This document shows positions 1-9,414 of a stretch of DNA of 58,978 nucleotides, one piece after another. A program made the position numbers and the translations under genes. The DNA lies in contig JABJKS010000024.1 of NCBI GenBank assembly GCA_018660265.1, positions 1-58,978 of the forward strand, read 5' to 3'. Position 1 is the stretch's first letter. Every line of letters begins with the position of its first letter. The notes beneath the pieces were generated by a model. The model was not told the origin of the DNA. It saw only the letters and a list, made by a program, of their open reading frames with translations, and ran no database searches. The DNA comes from Rhodospirillaceae bacterium. Its GTDB lineage: Bacteria; Pseudomonadota; Alphaproteobacteria; GCA-2731375.

Positions 1-290
1 ATGTGGCGGATCTGATCGTAGAGATGCATGCCGAGATAGGATCGCTCACTGCCCGTCTCCGCGCCTTCGGCCGCCGCCATTTCCTTAATATCGGCACCCG
101 CGACAAAAGCTTTGTCACCGGCCCCTTTGATCACGACAACACGGATATCGGGGTCTTTGGAAATGGCTATCAGACATGCGGTCAACTCCCGAAACACCTC
201 GACGCTCAGCGCGTTGTGCATGTGCGGCCGGTTCATGATAATGGTTGCCACCGGACCGTCGTCTTCCTGCAATATTGTCTCGTAGGCCAT
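1..290 (-). CDS. Enoyl-CoA hydratase/isomerase (crotonase), N-terminal part only
   Basis: This is the first 96 or so residues of a crotonase-fold protein; the rest lies beyond the left window edge. The start is the ATG at 288-290, preceded at a good distance by GGGAG. Visible crotonase signatures are MNRP at residues 19-22 and the oxyanion-loop segment FVAGADIKEM near 62-71. The catalytic glutamate region is not in the window, so hydratase and isomerase cannot be told apart. It is divergent from the thioesterase at 377, with 86 bases between them. Family membership is clear from the sequence; substrate is unknown. Confidence 0.9.
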   Translation of the reverse strand, partial: MAYETILQEDDGPVATIIMNRPHMHNALSVEVFRELTACLIAISKDPDIRVVVIKGAGDKAFVAGADIKEMAAAEGAETGSERSYLGMHLYDQIRH

Positions 291-376
291 GTCTTGAACT
301 CCCTATTACTTGCCAGATTAGTGCTGCTTTCTGATAATAGCCTGAATGAGTTGTTGATGGGCCAGAGCAAAAATTC

Positions 377-811
377 ATGAACGACACTTCAATGCCGGTA
401 CCAGGTATTCAACCCCCAAGTCTGTCCGTCAGCGATGTTCAACGCGGAATCGGTGAGGCCTCTGCGGTCTTTCATGCCGGGGCGGAACATTTGAATATGA
501 AGGGTATGCTTCATGGTGGCATTATTGCCGGGCTGATGGATGTGATCATGGCCATTGCCGCCGGCTCCCACCCAGAGCCTGCGCAAAGGCAATTTTCCAT
601 TACCTTGAGCATGTCCATGAACTTTATTGGCAGCGCCGCAGCGGAACCGCTTTACCTCAAGGCAAAGACCACTGGTGGCGGGCGGCGCACGGCCTTTCTT
701 GAGGCGCGCATCGAAAACGCCGGCGGCGATCCAATCGCCACCGCCCAAGGTGCCTTCAAGTTAATGCAAGCCGGTTCAGAGTTTCGGGAAAAAGACCCAC
801 CAACGGCCTAA
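377..811 (+). CDS. PaaI-type hotdog thioesterase
   Basis: A 144-residue single-hotdog protein, the usual length for PaaI-like acyl-CoA thioesterases. The family motif HGGIIAGLMD is at residues 46-55, with the Asp/Glu-position carboxylate at Asp55 in the central helix. Such enzymes hydrolyse acyl- or aryl-CoA thioesters in the cytoplasm and often release CoA from stalled catabolic intermediates. It stands divergent from the truncated crotonase and ends 3 bases from the convergent M81 gene. The substrate cannot be read from the sequence; a role with the neighbouring CoA-dependent enzymes is inference. Confidence 0.82.
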   Translation: MNDTSMPVPGIQPPSLSVSDVQRGIGEASAVFHAGAEHLNMKGMLHGGIIAGLMDVIMAIAAGSHPEPAQRQFSITLSMSMNFIGSAAAEPLYLKAKTTGGGRRTAFLEARIENAGGDPIATAQGAFKLMQAGSEFREKDPPTA

Positions 812-814
812 AGA

Positions 815-2299
815 TTATTTAGGCGGATAGATGCCATCCTCATCAATGGGATAAATCGCCCGGTCCAGGTTGCCATAGTTGAAACGGGCCAGGTTGGAGG
901 CGCAGACGCCCGGTGTATCCACATAGATCTCGCCTTTGGCGAAGGCGCGAAAATGCGCCTGCCAGGCGATTGCTGATTTCACCACGATGATCTGTTGTCG
1001 TTCCGCGACGATCTCGGCAGCGCCCAGGTGATCCGCGTCAAAGGGCATCGCCTTTGCTTCCGTCAACATAACCGTCACCCCGCCGGCCTGGATCACGGCA
1101 ACCTCGCCCAGATCAATCTGTTGCCCGGTCATATAATCGCCGCGGCGTTCATAGCGCACGGCCTGCTGAAAGATGATGCTGCCAACCAGGGGCACGGGCG
1201 GGCCGTGCAGGTCATCGGATTTGCCGCCCACATTGCCGCTGAACATGCCACCGACGCCAAGCGCCTTGGCGATGCGAACTGCCTGGATATCCTGGATCAC
1301 CACGACGGCGTTGCTGGCTGATTGATCCAGTAATTCCGCCAGAATGGTGGTGCCATCGGCGGGTGCGCCACCGCCTGCGTTATCTGCGACATCGACCAGA
1401 ATGATGGGCCCCTGGGGTGCGGCCATGGCGCTGCGAACGGCTTCTTCCACGCCGACAAGGCCGGCATCGAAATCGCCGCGTTGGTGCCAGATGGTCAAGG
1501 CCAGGTCGTCGGCAATCCGCGTAGCGTGGCTATAATCATCACCCTGCACCAAGATGCCGACGCCAAGGTGGGCCACATCGGAATAGGGAAATCCCCAGGC
1601 GATGGAGGCGGACCAGATACCGCCCCAGGTTTCCATGTCGTGCATTTTTGCCATGATCCCGGCCACCGGTGCCGCAGCGGTACCCTGGACCTGGGGTGGC
1701 GGGGCAAAGGGCAGCTTGCGCAGAATTTTTGTCGGCCGCTTGGTGCTCCATAACATGCGATGCAGGATCTGTGCCGCCTCGGCACCGCGCGCGCCCATAT
1801 CATTGTGGGGATAGGTGTCATAGCCGACCAGGGCATCCGCACCGGCGATCAGGGCTTCGGATAAATTAGCATGTAAATCAAAAGTCGCCACAATGGGTAT
1901 GTCGGGGGGTAATTGTTGGCGGATCGCGGCAAGTATGGCGGCATCGGCTTCCGGTACACCATCGGCGACGGCTGCACCATGCAGATGGACAAGAACGCCA
2001 TCAACGTCGCCCGCACCCATCAGTAATTCCAAGGTACGTTCGACCAGGGTGTTGAACGCCGCTGCCGTGATTAAACCGGACGGCACGGCACCGGCAAAAA
2101 GGCCCGGCACCAGGTTCAGATCCAACTCGATCGCCGCGTTCATGGCCCCGCCGATCTCGGTGTTGGTATCGGCGAAGGCAGCAAAGATCTCATCGCCCTC
2201 GGCATATTGATAGGCATGGAAATCGTCCAAGCCGGTTTGCGTTGCCGCAAAGGTGTTGGTTTCGTGCCAGATGCCGGTGATGAATATACGTTTTGACAT
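815..2299 (-). CDS. M81 family metallopeptidase, MlrC-like
   Basis: A 494-residue protein, typical length for the M81/MlrC family (microcystin-degradation protein MlrC). The N-terminal GIWHETNTFA carries a candidate zinc-ligand His, and further metal-site candidates are in FDLHANLSEALI (about residues 141-152) and YDTYPHNDMG (about 160-169). The reaction in most homologues outside cyanotoxin degraders is unknown. It lies 27 bases downstream of an MFS transporter on the same strand, so the two are probably cotranscribed; uptake of a small peptide or amide followed by hydrolysis is a reasonable inference. No signal peptide is seen. Confidence 0.85.
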   Translation of the reverse strand: MSKRIFITGIWHETNTFAATQTGLDDFHAYQYAEGDEIFAAFADTNTEIGGAMNAAIELDLNLVPGLFAGAVPSGLITAAAFNTLVERTLELLMGAGDVDGVLVHLHGAAVADGVPEADAAILAAIRQQLPPDIPIVATFDLHANLSEALIAGADALVGYDTYPHNDMGARGAEAAQILHRMLWSTKRPTKILRKLPFAPPPQVQGTAAAPVAGIMAKMHDMETWGGIWSASIAWGFPYSDVAHLGVGILVQGDDYSHATRIADDLALTIWHQRGDFDAGLVGVEEAVRSAMAAPQGPIILVDVADNAGGGAPADGTTILAELLDQSASNAVVVIQDIQAVRIAKALGVGGMFSGNVGGKSDDLHGPPVPLVGSIIFQQAVRYERRGDYMTGQQIDLGEVAVIQAGGVTVMLTEAKAMPFDADHLGAAEIVAERQQIIVVKSAIAWQAHFRAFAKGEIYVDTPGVCASNLARFNYGNLDRAIYPIDEDGIYPPK

Positions 2300-2326
2300 G
2301 GGATATTTATGACGAGTTTTATACCC

Positions 2327-3496
2327 TTATGACAAGTCCATATGCTTGCCGTCCCAGATTTTTGCCAACAGCAACGCCGCCAGGAGAGAAACGCAGGCAA
2401 TCGCTGCCATGAAAAAGTAGGCACCGTTGGCAAAATTTTCATAGAGTAATCCCGCGACCGCCATCACCAGCCCGACCGCGATACCCGCACCGACCGCACC
2501 ATGCAGGCTTTGCGCGGTGGCCGCCATACCCTCTGGCGCGGCGCGGGCAATGAAATGCATGGCCCCTAAATGGGCTGCACCGAAGGTAAAGGCATGCAAG
2601 GCTTGGGTAAGCAGGGCCACCCAAAGCGCATCTGAAAACCCCATGGCGGTCCAGCGTATGATGCCTGCGGCTGCCCCAAGGGCCAAAAGATTGGCCGCGC
2701 CAAAGCGCGAGAGTAGGCGATTGCCCAGCCAGAACAGGACTATTTCCGCCACCACCCCTTCAGCCCACAGGGCGCCGATCAGGACATCGGAAAACCCGGC
2801 GCTACGCCAATGCAGGGTGGCAAAGCCATACAGCACCGCATGGCCGGCATTGCCTAATCCACCGGCCAACAGAAACAGCAGGAATACAGGATGGCGCAGT
2901 AGTTTCCACATGTCCCCGGATTGTGCCGGCTTCGCTTTTTGATCAATGCTCTCCTCCGGCAACAACGCGCAGGCCAAAAGCACCCCGACCAATAGGGCCA
3001 GGATGGCCCATAGCACCGACCAGGACCCGAAAACGGCCAGCATGGGCCCACCGGCGAAAGAGGTCGCGATAAACGTCAAAGAGCCCCAAATCCGCAAACG
3101 TCCGTAGTCCAGGCCAAGCCGATACACGGCTCTGAGCACGACAGTCTCTCCCAGGGGAATAATAGAAGAAAACGCGACGGAGGCGATTAGGTTGACGGCC
3201 AGCAACCCCCAAAACCCTTCCATGAACAAGAAGCACGAGAAACCCAGCATGGCCATTAAGGTTAGGATCAAAAGTGGACGTCGCCGCTCCCCCCGACGGT
3301 CGGCCAATTGCGCGATCATGGGGTTAAGGATAACCCGCAGCCACAATCCGGCGGACAGCAACAGGCCGATTTCAGGTGCGGAAAGACCGCGTGCTTTCAA
3401 AAAGACCGGCCAAAACGGTGCCATGACCCCCACAACGGCAAAGACTGCGCCGAAATAAAAGGATAGTCGCCATGCCTGAAAAGCCGTTGTGCCCAT
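2327..3496 (-). CDS. MFS transporter, HcaT/MFS_1-like type
   Basis: A 389-residue, 12-segment hydrophobic protein. The N-terminal stretch (FYFGAVFAVVGVMAPFWPVF, then KARGLSAPEIGLLLS) and the RLRIWGSLTF segment resemble the 3-phenylpropionate transporter HcaT and related MFS_1-like carriers. I chose the ATG at 3494-3496 because AGGCGGA precedes it at proper spacing; an in-frame upstream start at 3556 would add 20 residues with no membrane character. It is upstream of, and probably cotranscribed with, the M81 hydrolase. Substrate unknown. Confidence 0.85.
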   Translation of the reverse strand: MGTTAFQAWRLSFYFGAVFAVVGVMAPFWPVFLKARGLSAPEIGLLLSAGLWLRVILNPMIAQLADRRGERRRPLLILTLMAMLGFSCFLFMEGFWGLLAVNLIASVAFSSIIPLGETVVLRAVYRLGLDYGRLRIWGSLTFIATSFAGGPMLAVFGSWSVLWAILALLVGVLLACALLPEESIDQKAKPAQSGDMWKLLRHPVFLLFLLAGGLGNAGHAVLYGFATLHWRSAGFSDVLIGALWAEGVVAEIVLFWLGNRLLSRFGAANLLALGAAAGIIRWTAMGFSDALWVALLTQALHAFTFGAAHLGAMHFIARAAPEGMAATAQSLHGAVGAGIAVGLVMAVAGLLYENFANGAYFFMAAIACVSLLAALLLAKIWDGKHMDLS

Positions 3497-3590
3497 ATGT
3501 TCCGCCTGATCTATTCCGCCGGTCAATCTTATTGCCAGCTTTGCGGCTGGATGCAACGATCAGGTAACCGAAGCGAAGGGAGTGAAGTCA

Positions 3591-4397
3591 ATGAATGCGC
3601 CTGTGAACTACGACAAATATACCTGTTTTCTGGCCAGCCGACAGGGCCGGGTTTTAACTCTGACCATGAACCGGCCAGACGAGTTGAATGCAGTCAACAA
3701 GATCATGCATGATGAATTGGGCAGTATCTTTTATGACGCCCAGCTGGATGACGAAGCGGACGTCATTGTGCTGACGGGTGCCGGGCGGGCGTTCTCAGCA
3801 GGGGGTGATCTGGCCATGATGAAGCGGGTCGCCGATGGTTCTGACGAACCGATGTTGAAACTTGTGGATGCCAAGCGGATCGTCTTCTCGTTGCTGGATC
3901 TTGAAAAGCCGATCATTTCGGCTGTAAACGGCCATGCCATGGGCCTTGGTGCCACGATTGCGTTGTTGTGTGATACCATCTTTATGTCGTCGAAGGCCAA
4001 AATCGGTGATCCCCATGTCAAAGTTGGGGTGGTCGCCGGTGACGGCGGTTGTGTCATCTGGCCGCAATTAATCGGTTATGCCAAGGCCAAGGAATACTTG
4101 ATGACCGGCGATCCTATTGATGCGGCGGCGGCCGAGCGTATGGGCTTAATCAATCACGTCACGGAACCGGGGGAAACCTTAACCGCAGCGCAAGCCTTTG
4201 CCCAGCGCCTGGCAGACGGACCCACGGCGGCCATTCGCTGGACCAAAGTCTCCGCCAACATTGGTCTGAAGCAATTGGCCCATTCCATCATGGACACATC
4301 CCTGGCCTATGAATGGCTGACTTTTCAGGCCCCGGATCATAAGGAGGCCATTAACGCCTTCCTGGAAAAGCGGGAGCCGACCTTCACGGATACTTGA
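3591..4397 (+). CDS. Crotonase-fold protein lacking both hydratase glutamates
   Basis: A 268-residue enoyl-CoA hydratase/isomerase family protein with MNRPDEL near residue 26 and FSAGGDLAMM in the oxyanion loop. The two catalytic glutamates of classical hydratase sit in GGGxEL and QPE motifs; here the equivalent segments read GLGATIALLCD and IGDPHVKVG, so both are replaced (Thr and His). It is therefore unlikely to be a simple enoyl-CoA hydratase and more likely an isomerase, hydrolase or other crotonase activity. Start ATG 3591 follows GAAGGGAG; a GTG at 3582 is an alternative. A GST follows 71 bases downstream. Confidence 0.85.
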   Translation: MNAPVNYDKYTCFLASRQGRVLTLTMNRPDELNAVNKIMHDELGSIFYDAQLDDEADVIVLTGAGRAFSAGGDLAMMKRVADGSDEPMLKLVDAKRIVFSLLDLEKPIISAVNGHAMGLGATIALLCDTIFMSSKAKIGDPHVKVGVVAGDGGCVIWPQLIGYAKAKEYLMTGDPIDAAAAERMGLINHVTEPGETLTAAQAFAQRLADGPTAAIRWTKVSANIGLKQLAHSIMDTSLAYEWLTFQAPDHKEAINAFLEKREPTFTDT

Positions 4398-4468
4398 TCC
4401 TGGCGACTTGCTTTGGGCGGGCCTATCCCCTCATAGTGGCACAACAGATTCAAGTAGGGGTGAGGCGA

Positions 4469-5089
4469 ATGTTGAAAGTCTATGGTCGGAATAATTCGGT
4501 CAATGTGCAAAAGGTCATGTGGATCATCGGCGAATTGGGCCTGGATTATGAGCGGGTCGATGCGGGCGGTGCCTTTGGCCAAAACGATCAGGATTGGTTT
4601 CTGGCGCTGAACCCCATGGGTCGGGTGCCGGTGCTGGACGACGATGGCTATATCCTGTGGGAAAGTCACAGCATCATCCGCTACCTGGCCAGGCAAAATC
4701 CTGCAGCAGGCCTTTATCCCACGGACCCGCAGGCATGTGGCGACGTGGATAAATGGCTGGATTGGAAGTTGGGCTTCTCGCAACCAGCCCTGTTCGGGGC
4801 CTTTTGGGGCCTGATCCGCACCCCTGAGGCAGAACAGGATAAAGAGGCGATCGAGGCATCGGCCAAGGAAAGCGCGGCGCTGTTCGGGATTCTGGACAAG
4901 CATTTGCAAGGCCGGGACTATATGGCGGGCGATAGCTTCGGCGTAGCCGATATACCCGTTGGTGCCCAGGCCTATCGCTGGTACGGCTTGGACGTGGAGC
5001 ATCCCGATTATCCCGCCCTGCGCGCCTGGTACGAGCGTTTATGTCAGCGCCCGGCCTATCGGGAACACGTCATGCTGCCCATTACCTGA
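4469..5089 (+). CDS. Glutathione S-transferase family protein
   Basis: A 206-residue GST with an N-terminal thioredoxin-like domain (MLKVYGRNNSVNVQKVMWII) and the glutathione gamma-glutamyl-binding WESHSIIRYLAR segment near residue 63, followed by an all-helical domain containing DSFGVADI. The Ser/Asn-rich tip after the first strand suggests a Ser-type rather than Tyr-type catalytic residue. I chose the ATG at 4469, preceded by AGGGGTGAGG; a longer frame from 4394 adds residues with no GST similarity. It is the first of three GST genes in the window. Confidence 0.87.
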   Translation: MLKVYGRNNSVNVQKVMWIIGELGLDYERVDAGGAFGQNDQDWFLALNPMGRVPVLDDDGYILWESHSIIRYLARQNPAAGLYPTDPQACGDVDKWLDWKLGFSQPALFGAFWGLIRTPEAEQDKEAIEASAKESAALFGILDKHLQGRDYMAGDSFGVADIPVGAQAYRWYGLDVEHPDYPALRAWYERLCQRPAYREHVMLPIT

Positions 5090-5139
5090 TGACGATCTGA
5101 TGGCCGTCGCTGCGCTGGAAATGGGGTGCCGTTTCCTGA

Positions 5140-6636
5140 TTATTTGCTCAGGTCTTCGACAATCTTGAATTTCTGTACCTTGCCCATGGGGTTGCGGGGT
5201 AGTTCGTTGACCACTTCGATCCGACGGGGAACCTTGAAACTCGCCAGGCGCTCCCGGCAGAAGGTTTCCAGCTCTGCCCCCTTAACGGTCATACCTTCGC
5301 GCGGCACCACCAGGGCGGTGACCAATTCACCCCAGCGTTTATCGGGCAGTCCGACCACGGCGGCTTCCAACACGGACGGATGTTCATGGACAATACGCTC
5401 CACCTCCGCCGTGTAGATATTCTCCCCGCCCGAGATGATCATATCTTTCTTGCGATCAACAATGCACAAACGGCCATCGGGCTGCCAGATACCGATGTCG
5501 CCGGACATCACATAGCCGCGATGCCAGGCCGCCGCCGTCGCTTCTTCGCGTCCCAGATAGCCATCGAAATGGGTGACGCTTTTAACCCCGACCTCACCGG
5601 CTTGCCCCACATCGCAAGGCTCCCCCGCCTCGTTGAAGACAGCGACTTCGTTGCCGAATGTGGGCCAGCCCACGGAATGGGCCAGCAAGGTATCCCGCTG
5701 TTTGACTTCGAAGGTAACCCAGCCGCCTTCAGTCCAGCCATAAGCCTCGGTGATTTTAGCGTTGGGGAACATCTGCATCGCTGTGCGGGTCATGGATAGG
5801 GGACCCGGCGCGCCGGACGAAATCATGAAGCGAAAAGCCGCCACCAACGGCTCGCCCTGTCGCCGCCACTCTTCCTCAACCATGGTCGTCATGGACGGAA
5901 CCAGGAAGGCGAAGCTGCAATGTTCCGTCAACTCCGCCAATGCCAGATCAGCTTTGAATTCCGGCATGATGCGGATGCGTGCGCCGATGGCCAGCGCCGC
6001 CATGGACAACCCTGCATAGGACAGATGAAACAGCGGCCCCGGCACCAACATGACCTGATCGGCCGTCAACCCGAACTCCCAACCCCAACGCATGAGGGCG
6101 GCCAGATAATGATCGTTGGAATACAGCGCGCCTTTCGGAAAACCCGTGGTGCCTGAGGTATAGCCGACGACACAGGGTGCTTCACCCCGCCCACCTTCAC
6201 CCAACAAGGGCCGGGGCACGGCTGCCGGCGTCTTGATGTCTTCGACCCTGATGACGTTGACGCCCAATTTATCGGCAACTTCTGCGAAAGGCCCGCCGGT
6301 CAGAATTATCTTCGCGTCCGCATCCTCAACGACGAACCGAATTTCGGGCTCCGCCAGACGGGTTGAGATCGGAACAGCCGCCACGCCGGCAATCTGACAC
6401 GCCAGGTAGGCCAGGACAGCGTCCGCCTCGTTCGGCAACAACAAAGCCACCATGGTCCCATGGCGGCCTGCTTCCGCGCCCGATAATGCCGCCGATAGCG
6501 CTTCCGCCAGGGCCGTGATGCGGCACCAAACCTGGCCATAAGTCAGGGTTGCTCCGCCGTCCAGAACCTCAATGGCAATACGGTCGGGATGCGCGAGGGC
6601 ACGAACGGCAACGTTTTCGGCAATTGTTAATCGCAT
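5140..6636 (-). CDS. Class I adenylate-forming acyl-CoA synthetase
   Basis: A 498-residue ANL-superfamily enzyme that activates a carboxylate to acyl-AMP and then acyl-CoA. The P-loop-like motif GYTSGTTGFPKGA is near residues 158-170, the A5-type motif EAYGWTEGG near 310, SGDIGIW (A7) near 392, DRKKDMIISGGENI (A8) near 405, and the terminal catalytic Lys motif NPMGKVQKFK close to the C-terminus. It is the last gene of a five-gene minus-strand set (9307 down to 5140 is tightly packed) and probably primes the pathway substrate. Chain length or aromatic preference cannot be read. Confidence 0.9.
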   Translation of the reverse strand: MRLTIAENVAVRALAHPDRIAIEVLDGGATLTYGQVWCRITALAEALSAALSGAEAGRHGTMVALLLPNEADAVLAYLACQIAGVAAVPISTRLAEPEIRFVVEDADAKIILTGGPFAEVADKLGVNVIRVEDIKTPAAVPRPLLGEGGRGEAPCVVGYTSGTTGFPKGALYSNDHYLAALMRWGWEFGLTADQVMLVPGPLFHLSYAGLSMAALAIGARIRIMPEFKADLALAELTEHCSFAFLVPSMTTMVEEEWRRQGEPLVAAFRFMISSGAPGPLSMTRTAMQMFPNAKITEAYGWTEGGWVTFEVKQRDTLLAHSVGWPTFGNEVAVFNEAGEPCDVGQAGEVGVKSVTHFDGYLGREEATAAAWHRGYVMSGDIGIWQPDGRLCIVDRKKDMIISGGENIYTAEVERIVHEHPSVLEAAVVGLPDKRWGELVTALVVPREGMTVKGAELETFCRERLASFKVPRRIEVVNELPRNPMGKVQKFKIVEDLSK

Positions 6637-6654
6637 GAGATCGGGCGCATGAGG

Positions 6655-7905
6655 CTAGTTACGGGTCAGAACGACCGAGGCGTTTTGCCCGCCAAAGCCG
6701 AAGGAATTGACCTGACAACTGGCGTATTTCATCTGCCGGGGCGCGCCGTGGACGATGTCAAAATCCGCCTCCGGGTCCGGCTCGTCGGTGTTGGCGATAT
6801 AGGTGAAACGATCCTCGGCCATGCCCAGAAGGGCGGAGATCATAGCCATGGCGCCAGAGGAGGCACCGGAATGGCCAATATGCCCCTTGATGGAGGCGAC
6901 GGGTAATCCGCGCCCGGCGTGAACCAAGTTGATAGCGCGGATCTCCGCCGTATCGCCTTTTGGCGTGCCGGTTGCATGCGCAATCAGGGCGTCCATCTCA
7001 CCGGCTGCCATGTCGGCATCCTGCAATGCCAGTTCCATGGCACGGGCTTCCCATACCCCCGTTGGTTCCGGCGATGACGGGTGAAAGCCATCAGCGCACG
7101 AGCCATAGCCGCGCAGGTAACCCAGAATATTGGCACCACGGGCACGGGCATGTTCGGCCCGCTCCAGCACCATCATGCCGGAACCTTCACCGACCACGAT
7201 ACCGCTGCGTTTCACATCGAAGGGCAGCATGGCCTGGTTCGGATCGGGCGATGGTGCCTCCATGCCATAGACGTTGCCGGTATAGAACAGCACCGGCACA
7301 AAATCACCGTCCCGGCCGCCGCCGGCAAGAGAGATCCCGCCTTCAGTGCCGCCCGCAATCGCGACGTCCGCCTCGCCCCGTTCGATAATACGCGCTGCCG
7401 TACCGATGGCATCCAGGGAGGAGGCGCAGGCCGTGGTAACCGTCAATGACGGTCCGTGCAGGCCATAGCGCATGGCGATTTGCGCTGCCGCCATGTTGGG
7501 CCAGATCTGGATCATCGTCTTCCGCGGTATGGCATCGGGCCCGTCCGTATCAAGGGCATGTTGCGCCTTCATCACCGCGCGCACGCCACCAATAGAGGTG
7601 CCGCTGACAACTGCTGTACGCAGGGGGTCCAGCTCTCCCATATCAGCCTGGCGCACTGCTTGTTCGGCTGCGGCCAGGGTGAATTGGGCAAAAAGATCGG
7701 TGCCGTCTTCAATCCGGCGGTCCATCCAATCGGCTGGGTTGAAATCTTCCACCACCGATTGCCAGGCATCCCGACCTTCAACTTCCGCTGCCCAGGGAGA
7801 GGCCTTGATAGCGGTTTCCCCTGCCAGCATACGCTTGTGGAATTGGGCGCTATCGGTGCCCAGGGACGAGACGACGCCGGTTCCGGTAATGGCAATTTCA
7901 ACCAT
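6655..7905 (-). CDS. Beta-ketoacyl synthase II (FabF-like)
   Basis: A 416-residue condensing enzyme of the FabF (KAS II) size class. The nucleophile is Cys160 in TTACASSLD, and the two catalytic histidines are in AHATGTPKGD and KGHIGHSGAS, so the Cys-His-His set is intact. The start is the ATG at 7903-7905; a longer open frame to 8097 runs into the upstream gene and lacks similarity. No acyl carrier protein, ketoreductase or malonyl transferase is nearby, and the flanking genes are a CoA ligase and an HpaB-family flavoprotein. That is unusual for fatty acid synthesis and suggests a specialised condensation. Confidence 0.88.
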   Translation of the reverse strand: MVEIAITGTGVVSSLGTDSAQFHKRMLAGETAIKASPWAAEVEGRDAWQSVVEDFNPADWMDRRIEDGTDLFAQFTLAAAEQAVRQADMGELDPLRTAVVSGTSIGGVRAVMKAQHALDTDGPDAIPRKTMIQIWPNMAAAQIAMRYGLHGPSLTVTTACASSLDAIGTAARIIERGEADVAIAGGTEGGISLAGGGRDGDFVPVLFYTGNVYGMEAPSPDPNQAMLPFDVKRSGIVVGEGSGMMVLERAEHARARGANILGYLRGYGSCADGFHPSSPEPTGVWEARAMELALQDADMAAGEMDALIAHATGTPKGDTAEIRAINLVHAGRGLPVASIKGHIGHSGASSGAMAMISALLGMAEDRFTYIANTDEPDPEADFDIVHGAPRQMKYASCQVNSFGFGGQNASVVLTRN

Positions 7906-7921
7906 TTGGCTGCTCCCTATC

Positions 7922-9307
7922 CTATTCCGCTGCTTCCACTTCGATATGGGCGGAATGCAGGGCTGCGGCTTTCGCACCTTCCAGATCATAATGCCGCCGG
8001 GTGACAATGCGCTGGGCATACAGACCACCGCCTGCCTGCAGATTGGTGACAAAGCGCCAGCCGCCATAGGCATCCGCCGTGACATCGCGAATGGCATGGA
8101 ACAGCTTCATACGGTATTCGCCCGAAGCACCATTGCCGCCCGCCATGTATTTGCGGACCAGGGCACCGACTTCGTTATTTTCCAGATCCGCAATAGAGGG
8201 GGCGGTTACGATGGAGCCGCCTGACATATCGTGAAGATGGCGAACGACCACGTTATAGTTTGCCGCGCCATGATACTTGCCGGCGTTGATATACAGCTCG
8301 TTCGGGAAAGCCGCACCATCCGGGCCGAAATCACAATTGAAGATAGCTGCCTCCAATGAGGCGCGGACCAAAGTGGCGTGGATGATCATGTCCGAGATTT
8401 TTTCCCGCACATGGCCGACCCGTTCCAGGCCATTGGCCTCTGCTATCAATTGTGCGAAGCCAACAAGTTTGTCCGCCTCGTCCGCCAGGCCCGAAAGACT
8501 GCCCAAACGCTCCCACAAACCAAGAGAGTGGGCGAAGGTGGCTGCGTACTTGATCTCTCCATCCAGGAAAATACGCTCGTTCGGCACGAACACATCGTCA
8601 AACATGACGAAACCTTCGGGGCAATGATCCGTCGCGGAAATGGGAAAATCACGCACATCTGCATGACGCGGCGCGTAGGATGTATTGACGATCTTCACAC
8701 CTGGGGCGTTGACCGCAACACAGCAGGCAATGGCATAATCTTCCTCACCGGGCTTCATGGCCTTGGTCGGTATGGTCAACAATTCATGGCCCAGGGATGC
8801 GCCGGTGATGTGTAGTTTCGCGCCGCGAATAACCACGCCGTCTTCGCGCCGTTCGACGACCCGGCAATAGGAATCCGGATCCGGCTGTTTGCCCGGCGGC
8901 AGACTACGGTCGCCCTTGGCATCCGTAATACACTGGGTAATGCGCCGGTCACTGGCCTGCATTTCTTCAACATAGGCCATGATACGTTCGTTATAGACGG
9001 GCATGTCCGGCATGCGACCGGCTGCGGTAATCAGCGTCATGATGGAGCTATAGGTGACATGGGCCAGCATATCGGCGCTGTGTAGCAGGGGGATGCGGTC
9101 TTTCAATTCCTGGGCGGATTTCGGCACGCCCATAAGTGGGCTGCGGGCATCGGCCTCCGGCGAATAGAACCGATCATAACAATCCGACACCACATTTGCC
9201 GCCACACCCATAATGGGATGGTTGGGGATGTCATCGACCCGTTCGCCCTCAAAATAGGTGGCTCTACCATCGTCCAGGGATGCCAGATATTCTTTACCTG
9301 TCAGCAT
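7922..9307 (-). CDS. HpaB / 4-hydroxybutyryl-CoA dehydratase family flavoprotein
   Basis: A 461-residue member of the superfamily that includes 4-hydroxyphenylacetate 3-monooxygenase oxygenase (HpaB) and 4-hydroxybutyryl-CoA dehydratase. The shared segments ITDAKGDRSLPP, DPDSYCRVVERREDGVVIRG and FDDVFVPNERIFLDGE are present in order. The cysteines and the histidine that bind the 4Fe-4S cluster in the dehydratase are not found at the matching places (AATFAHSLGLWERLGSLSG has no Cys), so an FAD-only reaction is more likely. The start at 9307 has GAGGAAAC before it. No HpaC-type flavin reductase gene is in the window. Confidence 0.83.
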   Translation of the reverse strand: MLTGKEYLASLDDGRATYFEGERVDDIPNHPIMGVAANVVSDCYDRFYSPEADARSPLMGVPKSAQELKDRIPLLHSADMLAHVTYSSIMTLITAAGRMPDMPVYNERIMAYVEEMQASDRRITQCITDAKGDRSLPPGKQPDPDSYCRVVERREDGVVIRGAKLHITGASLGHELLTIPTKAMKPGEEDYAIACCVAVNAPGVKIVNTSYAPRHADVRDFPISATDHCPEGFVMFDDVFVPNERIFLDGEIKYAATFAHSLGLWERLGSLSGLADEADKLVGFAQLIAEANGLERVGHVREKISDMIIHATLVRASLEAAIFNCDFGPDGAAFPNELYINAGKYHGAANYNVVVRHLHDMSGGSIVTAPSIADLENNEVGALVRKYMAGGNGASGEYRMKLFHAIRDVTADAYGGWRFVTNLQAGGGLYAQRIVTRRHYDLEGAKAAALHSAHIEVEAAE

Positions 9308-9414
9308 GATCGTTTCCTCTATATTTTCTTGTGGACCGCAGCCCACCAATCTGTTGGCCTTAGGCTAGCATTCTTTGCCCAGGTCGGGTCAATCGTTAAC
9401 AATGCCCCTTTGGG

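Noticed and set aside
115-387. Minus-strand frame of 90 codons
   Set aside because: The correct frame of the truncated crotonase starts at 290 and contains MNRP and AGAD motifs; this frame does not.
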